Assembly (NCBI GenBank): GCA_027625915.1
Contig: JANTQA010000032.1
Location: forward strand, 6,696,001-6,760,000
DNA length: 64,000 bases
Reading direction: 5' to 3'
DNA from: Anaeramoeba flamelloides
Taxonomy: Eukaryota; Metamonada; Anaeramoebidae
In this document: positions 49,100 through 58,671 of the stretch, one piece after another
How the letters are laid out: each line of letters opens with the position of its first letter
Numbering within the stretch: position 1 is the stretch's first letter
Position numbers and translations under genes: made by a program
Notes under the pieces: model-generated
The model's input: only the letters and a program-made list of their open reading frames with translations
Told to the model about the DNA's origin: nothing
Databases searched by the model: none

Positions 49100-49799
49100 C
49101 TATTGAATATAAAAAAATTTATAAATATATAATTAAGAATTAAATGAGGAAAGTTGTTTTTTTTAAAAAAAATTATTCTATAGAACTCATATTTTCATCA
49201 GGTTGTTTGGTTTATAGTGTATTAATTGTTTTTCTCTAATTTAAGCAATTGTTGATATTCTCAAGAAATAATAGATTATAGTAAGTAACAATAAACTATT
49301 TTTCAAAAATGTTGGCTCACTTTATATTGCTATTGGAAATATTTTTGTTGGTTTTTCATCATATCTTCTTATCAAAAAAAAATCAAAATAAAAAAAATCA
49401 ATTTGTAGATCAGAATTATTGATTCTAATTTAGTTACATTTTTTATTTTGCTTTTTCAATTTTTTTTATTCTTTCTTTTTCTTTTTCTTTTTTTATTTTT
49501 GAAAAAATTTTCTTTTTTTTTTTTTTTTTTTGATACTTTTTTTTTGTTCAAAAGATCATTTGGAAAAAAAAAGATCTTTTAAAAGACAAATAATCACTCA
49601 GAAAATTGAGACTCTGTAATGTCTTTTAAAATGTATATATTTATTAGCAAAAAATCTTCATGTTTAAACCTTTTTTCATTGAAAGTCCAGTAATAAAAAA
49701 TCTGTAATGTTCATTTCAAAAATCATTATTCATTTATTTTTGGTTTTTGGTTTTATTTTTTTTAATTTTTTAAAATATCGGGTTTTTACAGATAAGCTG

Positions 49800-50400
49800 T
49801 TTCCAAAAAAGTGGGGAAAATTTATTTTAAAATATCTTTATAAAACTCAATCTTCAAAAAAGTATTTAAATATCCAAAACCATTAACTACCATTTATCGA
49901 TTCTTAGTAATAATACAATTTGTTTCTTTGTATTGTATTACATAAATAAAAGAAATTCAATTTCCTGATCTCGATTTTATCTGATATTTTTTAAAGTGTG
50001 AAAATTGGTGTTTATTATTTTCTTTTTGATCAAAAAAATCATTTTCATAACTTGTTTAATCTCAACAAATTTTCCAATAGAATTGAAAACATATAACTTT
50101 ATTAATTTAAAAAACCATTTGTACCCTTTGTCATATTTCCAGTTTTTTATTGAAATTAGTAGTACATTTTTTTCACCACAAAAATGCCATTTTTTTTTTC
50201 ATTTTTTGGTAATATTTCATCCAACAAATTTCCAAATAAATACATTAGTCATTTTTCAATCAGTTTTAATATTAAACTTAATTTGGTATTGTCAATAAAA
50301 AATACCTCAACTAACAAAGATTATTTTTTATAAAAGGTAAAAAAAAATGTCATGCTTTTTTGAAAACACCTTATTTCAAAAATTTTGATTCACTTTTTCC
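49800..50400 (+). repeat. Dispersed repeat family Q, copy 1 (USP intron)
   Basis: Matches about 56830-57410 in reverse orientation, including TTTAAAGTGTGAAAATTGG, TCATTTTCATAACTTG and TTAATATTAAACTTAATTTG. Weaker pieces also lie in LRR intron 2 of both arms (AGGTGTGAAAATTGGCACTT near 39564). Non-coding. Confidence 0.55.
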
Positions 50401-50608
50401 AGGTTTTGATTTTATTTTTTGATAATTTTTAAAATATCAGGCCTTTTAGATGTTTAAAATAATTAAAAAGAAAATCATTAATAAGATTTAATAATTGTTT
50501 GTCATTGTATACTAAAGGATATATATATATATATATAATTATATTCAATCTATTATTTCAGGTGAGTCATAACCATTAAGAAATAGATTTTATTTAGATT
50601 ATAAAATC

Positions 50609-51900
50609 GAAGTTTTGATGATAACTTCTATTATCACGATATTAGCATTAAATTCACGATAATATTAAAAAATCGCGATTATTCCATAATTTATCGCGAA
50701 AAATCATAAAATCACTTTATTCCAGATAATCGCGATAATCCATAAAATTTCGATAAAATAAAAATTATTTTTTTGAAATCACCTTAAAAAAAATCCCTTG
50801 ACTTTTACAAAAGTTTATCTCTTTTACAACACTTTTCCTTCTTTAAAAATGTTAGAAAATGTTTGTAAGTGTTGCGAATTGTCTCCAAGTGTTTGAAAGT
50901 TTTGAAAGACAGAAAACTTTTTTTAAACAGAATGAGACTGTTTGAAGTGGAAAAAAAAATTTTTTCTTCTTTTCATTTTTTTTTTTACAAAATATAAAAT
51001 CTCAAACAGAATGTTATGATCACAAACTAATAATGATCCATTTCAGCGATATACTTGAATATAAAATAGATGAGTTTTTTTTTTTTAAATGGGGTTATTA
51101 CCTTCACAAGTTAAATAACCAAAAAGTAGAAAAAGGAATTTTGCTTCTTATTGGTGATCGATTAAAAAAAACTCTTAAAGCTCTGGTTGTGTTTTCTGTC
51201 GAATACAAAGATACTCAAAGAAGAAAAATAAGGAATAACAAGGAGAAAACAAACGTATAAAAAATCTTAAAAATTGGTATTCGTCTGGCTAGGCTGTTTT
51301 GAAAGCTTTTGAAAAGTTATCCAACTTTTTTAAACTTGAATAGAATAAAGAAAATGTTTTCGCCCAAGAACACATTCCTTAAAGAAGTCGGCGAAGGGTT
51401 GATTGTTTTAGAAATCCTTTATTCAACACAATTTATAACACCACAATTGACTGAGAAACTATTTATTTGCATTTTTTATTACTTTGTTGATCTAAAAGGA
51501 TCGATCAATATGTCAACCAAATCAAAATCAAATACAACTAAAAATCTTTGATCTGATCCTTGATTGAATCAAGTATCTTTTTTTTTGGTTTTTTAAAGAA
51601 TTTACTTTTTTTTCACATAATCTATTTTTTGATCAAACAAAAGTTTTCTTTTTTAAAAATATTGTTGAATTAGATCTAAAAGTCATCAATTATTATATCG
51701 CGATTTCAAAGATATTGCAATTTAATTTTTATCACAATTTTTTAATACTTATTGTGATTTTATAGAATATTGCCAATTGTTATATTATTATAGCTATATT
51801 ATTGATTATCGTGATTTTCTACAATATCATGATTTGATAAAAATAATCACGATTTTTGAAACTTTATTGTGACTTGAAAAAAATATCGTCAAATCCTCTA
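50609..51900. mobile_element. DNA element D, second copy, next to LINE L4 (USP intron)
   Basis: Reverse-orientation copy of 12249-13526, about 1.29 kb, ends AAGTTTTGATGATA and CAAATCCTCT. The ATCGCGAT-type motifs recur near both ends, and interior landmarks such as GATCTGATCCTTGATTGAAT match inversely. Small plus-strand frames (51033-51260, 51309-51551) show no transposase motifs. Its right edge meets L4 at the same LINE position where the first copy sits in L2. Confidence 0.65.
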
Positions 51901-52124
51901 TTCTAATTTTTTAATGAAAAAAAATAATAAAATTAGTTTTTCATAGGCCGAGCAATTTTATAAAAAATTTCCAAATCTCTAATGATTTCTAAATTATATT
52001 TTTTTACATATCTCGCAATTTTTTGATTTGTTTTTATTCATAACACAAGAATACCTGGTAAGTTAATTTGTACAATTTCTGAGTTTTAAAAATGAAGTTG
52101 GTCCCTTCCATTTTAAATATCTTT

Positions 52125-52290
52125 TGTAGTTAGGTTTTCCAAAATTTAAAAGAAGAGAGTAAAATCAAAGATTTTAAATATCTTTTGTCGTTTGATTTTT
52201 TCCAAAATTTAAAAGAATTGAGTAAAATATTTGATTTTTCTCTATTCTTTTAAATTAAAAAAAAACCTAACTACATTTTCAACTCGAACT
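52125..52290. repeat. Palindromic modular element P8, inside LINE L4
   Basis: Starts GTAGTTAGGTTTTCC and ends AAAAAAAACCTAACTAC, with TTTCCAAAATTTAAAAGAA and the inverse TTCTTTTAAATT inside. It lies at the same LINE position as P2 in L2. Confidence 0.6.
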
Positions 52291-53459
52291 TTTTTCGAAA
52301 TTTTGTCTCTGAAATTGCCTAGGTTCATATTCTAGTTGTTTTAAATTTTTGAGAATACCAATTAATATCTTCTGATTCTTTTTTTCTATAAGGGAGATAG
52401 TTGGGTTAATTCATCAAAAATAACTTTTTAATTTTACAAATTATTTGATTTTTCTTCTTGTATATATTGTTATTCTGACAGGATAGATTTTCGCTTCAGT
52501 TTTATAAATAAGCCTAGGGGGAGGGTGTGGGTTGATTAACAAAAATTTTGTTATATTTTTTTATTAATCCAAGTATCAATATCTTTAAAATCTGTTTTTG
52601 TCAAATCAAATATTTCTAATCCATATAATAGTTAGCTATGCAATACAGCTTTAAAAAAATCTGAATTTTTAATCCAGTAGAAAAACTTTTTTTGTTGTAA
52701 GATATTGATGAATTTTTTAAAAATTGGTATTAACTTTATCAAGGTTAAATTTTAAATGAGTTTTTTTCTCTAACCAAATAACAAGATATAAAATTTTCTT
52801 TGGAATTAAAATTTTTTTAGTTTTATCATTGTTAGGATTCATTCCAAAATCTCATATTATTTTATATATTTTTTGTAATTGAAAATTGATTTCTATTAAT
52901 GATCCTTTCATAAGTAAAATTAGATCATCTTCAAACATTTGGAAAATACAATATTTTGAATTTCTTAGAAAAAATAAGAAATAAATCCAAATAATACAGG
53001 AGATAATGGATCTCCTCGATAAACACCTATTCCTTCTTTTGAATAATAAGCAAGTAGATATTTTACAATAATTTGATTTTTTATAAAGTTTTTTAATTCA
53101 ATAATAAATTAATGAATGGTGTATAGAGTCAAAAAATGTTTGTATAAATATTGTAACGTTATAAATATTTTCTTTTTTAAATTTATTTTTAATTTTTTGA
53201 TATTTATTCAATAAATTTACAACTGCAATACTGGTATCTAATTTTTTTAAAAATCTGAATGGTTTTTTTGAAACTAAGTCCCAAGAATCTTGGATTCCTG
53301 CATATAACAATTTTTGAAAAAATCTTGGGAGAGTTTGATTTATTGAAATTGGCTGATAATTAAGTGGTATCCTTTCATCTCCAGATTTATGAATGTATAA
53401 TAAATTTCAATTTTTCATAAATTTAATATTTTTCTGAGATATATCATTAATCCAATTTA

Positions 53460-53893
53460 CCGTTGTGGAAAAAAAAGTGAAACTGGAAAAAAAGTTCAAC
53501 ACGGTTTTTAATTGGGAAAATTACTGAAAATTCAAAGTAAGATCAATGAAAAAAAGAATAAATAAATAAATAAAGACCAAATAAAGTATTCGCCACAATA
53601 ACAGTTTTTTTAATACTATCTTTTAGTATGGGTTTTTCTTTGATTGATCAATTATTAAAAATCTGTTCAAAAAATTGACTATTTTTGAGATCTCCAAAAT
53701 TACACCAACAATTTCTATAAATAAAGCGGATTTAAATTGTATTTGTTGGATTGATTGAAAATAATATAATGGATAATTATTTGAAGTTAATTGGTTTCTT
53801 CTTTTTATTGATTTTACTTTTCATTTTCGGTAATGTTGCCAATTAAAAACCGTGTTTCACTTTTTTTCCTGTTTCACTTTTTTTCAAAAACAG
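53460..53893. mobile_element. Element R inserted in LINE L4, TTA duplication
   Basis: 434 bp flanked by TTA (53457-53459 and 53894-53896). Inverted ends of about 50 bp: CCGTTGTGGAAAAAAAAGTG and GTGAAAC on the left, GTTTCACTTTTTTTC and AAAAACAG on the right. LINE L2 reads straight across. The 3-bp TTA duplication and CYG ends are shared with element E. Copies also lie in both LRR arms. Confidence 0.75.
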
Positions 53894-53990
53894 TTAAAAA
53901 TATTTTTTGGATTGTTTTTAAAAAGTTTTCATTATTTATATAAAATTCCTCTACTTTGATTTTTTATTGATTTATATTATTTGATTTTTT

Positions 53991-54936
53991 ATAACAACAA
54001 CAATTTTAAAAAAGTGAGTGATAAAAATTTTAAAAAGTGTTACTCAAATTATTTATCTTGCTCTTTGAAACAGTATGAGTAAATATTTATGAAATCTTTC
54101 TGGTTACTTGCTTGAAATGACACTAATTCAACTGGAAGTTTTGTTCTCAATTCCAATTTCAATTTAAAAAGCACCATTTTTTCAAATTGTATGAAAATTA
54201 AAAGAAAAAAAAGATCAATAATAAAGTCAAAAAAATGGAAAGTTTCAAATCCATTTTGTAGTGCGTAGACAAAGTAAACAAATATTTGTTAATGATCGAA
54301 TATTTTGGAAAATCCAAAAATATAAAACGAAGGATGGTAATTCAAAACAAACAAGTTGCCAATTTGGTGATTTGTAAAATTTTTATTTCAAGAATTGTAG
54401 GGTTATCAATTTGGGAAAAAAATCTTTTTTTTTTTTTTCGTTACGAGCATTACATTTTATTGAATTCTCAAACTATTGCTCCGTGTTGGACTACCAAAAC
54501 AAAATTGATTAGATCCTCTTTTAGAAAGGATAATTATTTGAATTCGAGAAGTTTTTGTTTGGTTTCTGTGATTTTTTATTTGCTATGAAATAAACAATTC
54601 TTAAACATTATTTTTTTGGAATGAAATGAGATTAATTTTTGTACTTTCTTTCTCACAATAAGAGAGTGTGTATTTTGAATCAAAAAATTCAAAACAATTT
54701 CTTATTCTTTGAGTAAATTTGGCTCCATTTTTTGAATAAAAGTAATGAATTGAAAGTGTGTGTAAATTTTCATTTGTTTTATGGTTTTTTGCAAACAAAT
54801 GAAAAAAGAAACAGAAAAAGAAAAAGAAAAAGATCAAGCAAAAGATCAAGCAAAAGAAACAGAAAAAGAAATCGAAAAAGAAAGAGAAAAAGAGTAAGCA
54901 AAACAAACCAAAAAAGAAAAATTTCTAAAGTATTAC
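53991..54936. other. USP intron, proximal part, nothing recognised
   Basis: From the end of LINE L4 to the donor at 54936-54935 (AAA|GTAATA on the minus strand). AT-rich, no repeat family noted. A plus-strand open frame at 54286-54588 has no recognisable domain and lies antisense to the intron. Confidence 0.4.
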
Positions 54937-55603
54937 TTTCAAAATAAGAATTGGTATAATCACCCATTTTGTTTGAAAATTCGTTCGAAAGCTGTAAGAT
55001 TGATCTTCCTTGAGACCACGATTGTTGTGGGAGTTTCTGATCAAACGTATTAAGATCGTGGTTAAGAATTTGAATCAAAGACGAAACAGCTCTGCCAGGA
55101 TCGTTTTTTGGCAATGGCACTTGATAAAAATTGCTTGATTTGTTCAAAGTATCAAATAAAATTTTGAGATTTAAACTTTTTGGTTCTGTTAACCAATAGT
55201 GCTGTAATAGTTTCGAGAAAAGAAAAATAATTTTGCCTGGTTTGTATCTTTTCCATTTTGTATTACCACCAGTGTTTTGGAGAGTAACTTCGAGGAAATA
55301 TTTGACTAATGAAGGAGTATTAAGTAGACACTGAAACGCACCAACAAAATGTGTCTTGTTGTTGTTTGTTAATAATTTAATAACACCACGGTTTAATGAG
55401 CGGTTATTTTTTTGGTTAATATTCTGTTGGTTGTTATTCGGAGTTTTCATTTTGCTTCCTTTTTCTTTTATTTGTTCGTTAATTTTCCCTTTTACCTTTC
55501 CTCTTCCTCTACCACCTTTTTTACCTCTCCCTCTCCCTCTTCCTCTCCCTTTTCCTTTTCCTTTTTTTTTTCCTTTTTTTTTTCCTTTTCTTCTGTTACT
55601 CAT
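54937..55603 (-). CDS. USP4/11/15-like deubiquitinase homologue, exon 1 (N-terminal part)
   Basis: Starts at ATG 55603. Residues 1-50 are a Lys/Gly/Arg-rich tail of RG and KG units, possibly nucleic-acid-binding or nucleolar. From about residue 73 a USP catalytic domain begins: RGVIKLLTNNNKTHFVGAFQ then CLLNTPSLVKYFL, which aligns with the Cys box. The nucleophile Cys is absent, with Thr84/His85 in its place. LNLKILFDTLNKSSNFYQ and KNDPGRAVSSLIQILNHDLN match the QDAxEF region in altered form. The exon ends in phase 1 at TTTGAAA|GTAATA. Joining it to 49099 gives SYFEKVFGGKLKHT, whose spacing equals SIIVDIFHG in USP15, and a coding sequence of 3108 nt (1035 residues plus stop). The intron is 5.8 kb and packed with transposons. 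The DUSP and first ubiquitin-like domains of mammalian relatives are absent. Confidence 0.85.
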
Positions 55604-56829
55604 AAAATAAATTAGGAAAAGTTCCCAAAGAGAAAAAAAATTAAAAAATGATCTTTTTGTCCTTCAAATTTGATTTTAAGGTCTATTGTTATAAATTGAG
55701 ATAAGTTATTGGTCCTCTAGCTAAAATATTTTGAATACTAAAAGTGATTTTTAAATCTCACAATTGGATTAATCCCCATATTTTTTCTTATTGAAATATC
55801 TCGGCTAAATCAATTTATTGGTTGATTTCAGTAAGTTTTTGTAATTAATTCGTTTTATTTCAATTTGTTTATAGTTAGATGAATTTTATACTTTACAAGT
55901 GTTGAATACAATTACTATTTAATAAAATATTATAAATGTTTGTTGATCAAAAAAAATCAAAAGACTTAAATTTTATGTTTTTTTTTTAGTTTGAAAATTA
56001 AAACATTTAATAGCCAAAAACTTGAATAAAAATTTGCAAATAAAGTAATACAAATTTAAATCAATTTTTTGTAACTATTGATAAATTCATAAAAAAGGAT
56101 TAAACTTTCTGGATCAATTTCGATATTTTCATGTCTGTCAATCAATTTTCAAAATATTTTTTTGTTTTTCAACAAAAGTTTTGTCACAAATTTTATTTTT
56201 AAGTTTTCTTAATATTTTGGCCAAGAAAATTCTATGTTAAAAGCCGATACAAACATTTTTAATAATAAAAAAGTGAAGAGAAAAGTTAAAAATATTTTGA
56301 TCATTTATCAGTATTATAAAAAGTTACTTATCTTTATGTTTAATATATTTAAACCCTTATGATCAATTATTTTTAAAAAAAATTGGTGTTTGTTAAGAAA
56401 AACAGGGGAATATTAGGACTTTAGAATATTTTTTATTATTGTATCAAAAAAATTTTCAAATCTTCATTCCTATTACCATCATTTTGTTTTCTATATTGTT
56501 ACCATTTTTAATATTAAACCTTTTTTTCCACATAAACAATAAATATCTCATTAGAAATTTCAATAAATTTTCAAATATTTTTAATGAAAATTTCGACATT
56601 TTTCGATTAATACCTTAAATTTTCTATAAAAATTTCCTAGAATTATTGGGAAACTTTCATTATGTTATTTCAATGAAAATTCATAAAATTTCATTAAGCA
56701 ATTCAATAAAAAATTTTTAAAATTCATTTTATTTTCATGAATGTTACTTTCAAAAATATCTTCAAATTCCTAGATTTTTTGATTAAAAAGTAAAAAATAA
56801 AAAAAAATAAATTTTCATTTGTATTTTCA
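55604..56829. other. Gene-free flank upstream of the USP homologue
   Basis: Presumably holds the promoter of the minus-strand USP gene, but in DNA this AT-rich no specific element can be singled out. No exon or repeat family recognised. Confidence 0.4.
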
Positions 56830-57410
56830 ATATTAAGGTATTTCCAAAAAGCTTGGTCATTTTATTTTACATTTTATAAAAAATCATATTTGTTAGTGAT
56901 GTTATTCATTAAGAGACAATACCAAATTAAGTTTAATATTTATACCAATTGAACCAATTACTTAAGTATTTAATTAAAAATTTGTGAGTTGAAATATTTG
57001 TAAAAAATGAAAAAAAAATGGCATTTTTTGGGTTAAATCAATGTACGAACAATTTCAATAAAAAACTGGAAATATGGAAAGGGAAAAAAGATGATATTAT
57101 AAAAAATCAAATATAGTTATATGTTTTAAATTATCTAGTAATTTTTTTTGAGATTACACAAGTTATGAAAATGATTTTTTCGATCAAAAAGAAAATAATA
57201 AACACCAATTTCCACACCTAAAAAATATCCGATAAAATTGAGATATGAGAATTTATTATATTTTATTTATGTAATACAAGACTAAAAAAAAAATTGAATC
57301 GATATTCCGAACCCGTCAATTATCTTTTTGAATTTTATATATTTAAATCCTTTTTTGAAGATTTGTGTTAATAAATATATTTTTAAAATAAATTTGCCCC
57401 ACTCTCTTAC
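56830..57410 (-). repeat. Dispersed repeat family Q, copy 2
   Basis: Reverse-orientation match to 49800-50400: AAATTAAGTTTAATATT, AAGTTATGAAAATGATTTTT, ACACCAATTTCCACACC. Together with 49800 it forms a second, diverged inverted pair inside the arms of the LRR duplication. Confidence 0.55.
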
Positions 57411-57959
57411 AAATATCTTATAGTTTTTGAGGTATATAAGTTTTGGAACACCAATACAAGAATAAAAAAGAACAATATATATTGATATGTAAGGAGTGCC
57501 TTACTACTTATACCTGTCATTTAATAGGGGTGTATCAAAAATAAAGTGATTATGAAAGGCGTTTAGCATAAAAATTTATTAATTTATGTTCTATGTATCT
57601 CTTGTGATCAGGAGAACTATTTAATCTAAAAAAATTTTTGTAGAACTATGAAATTTTTCCAGATTAGATTCCAAATTGTAAGTTAAGTAGCAAAAACCAC
57701 AGCCCAAATTTTTTTCGTAGATGTGTAATCTCTAGTTTCCAATAAAAATCCTTTCAAAAAATCAAGTCTTATCAAAAAGGGTTTGGGCTGTCGAGAAGAT
57801 TACCAACTCGTAATTATGAATCCTATTCAATCTATATTATAAATTGCTCAAAAATCGGAAATTTAATACAACCAGTTCCACTTTTTGGACATATCTTTCA
57901 TAAAAATTTAAATCACAAAAAAAATTCAAAATTAAAGTAGAAAATATAACCCTGATAAA

Positions 57960-58200
57960 ACAGGTTTTCTAAATGACATCTATAAAATATTTTTATAACA
58001 AAATTTACTTTTATATGGCGATTTTTTCAATATTTTTCCAAAAAATATTCTTATAAAGGGTTGTAACATGTTACCAATTTTCTAAGACATTTTATAACAA
58101 ACATTTAGTTTATAAAAGTTTTTATTATAATATTTTATAACATTTTAAACGTTTATAAAACAGTTACAACATGTTAATAACATATTATAAAAAACTTTTT
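57960..58200. repeat. Degenerate TTATAA-motif cluster
   Basis: Words such as TTTTATAACA, TTATAAAAGT, TTTATAACATTTTAAACG and TTATAAAACAG recur many times in about 240 bp, with GTTACAACATGTTAATAACA as a near-palindrome. It may be a collapsed minisatellite or simply skewed composition. Confidence 0.35.
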
Positions 58201-58671
58201 TTATTAGGGAAATTCCAGTAAAATAATTTATGATAAAAAAAATTCCAAAATATGTATTTTAATTTGAGATTTTTTTCTGCCTTAAATGTCGTTAAAAGTT
58301 TGTGTCAGAAAAGTGAAACTAACTGTAGTTCTTCAGGATATCAAGAGATCAAAAGAACATAACACAGCAAAGTTTTAGGCTCTACACTCCTCATAATCAC
58401 TTTTGTTTTGAATAGTCCTTAAAAAGATTTAATTTCGTTATATTTCTTGATCTTTTTTTGAAAGTTAGAAATGAAATTTTTTTTCTATTATTTTTGCAAA
58501 GAGAAAAGTGAAAAATTTATTAACTTATTAATAAAATAATCGGAAAGATGTATTTTTTTGGTTAAAAATAACTAAAAAAGATTTAAGAATATTTCGAAAA
58601 TTCCAACAATTTTCATTTTATTCTTTTTTTTTATTGACATAAGAAATTTTTTATTTTCAACAAAAGCCACA

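Larger units (their letters stand above)
51901..53990 (-). mobile_element. LINE copy L4, interrupted (USP intron)
   Basis: Minus-strand reading from about 53990: the RT finger region (split by element R), then AGIQDSWDLVSKK, FDSIHHSLIYY (53310-53098), RGDPLSP, an active-site box FEDDL (52935-52921) as in L2, thumb, palindromic insert P8, and the zinc-binding-like C-terminus up to the junction with element D. The 3' tail is missing or unrecognisable beyond D. Several frame breaks mean it is dead. It lies in the same orientation as the USP gene, inside its 5.8 kb intron. Confidence 0.75.

Noticed and set aside
54286-54588. Plus-strand frame of 100 codons in the USP intron
   Set aside because: No recognisable domain, antisense to a supported intron, AT-driven composition.
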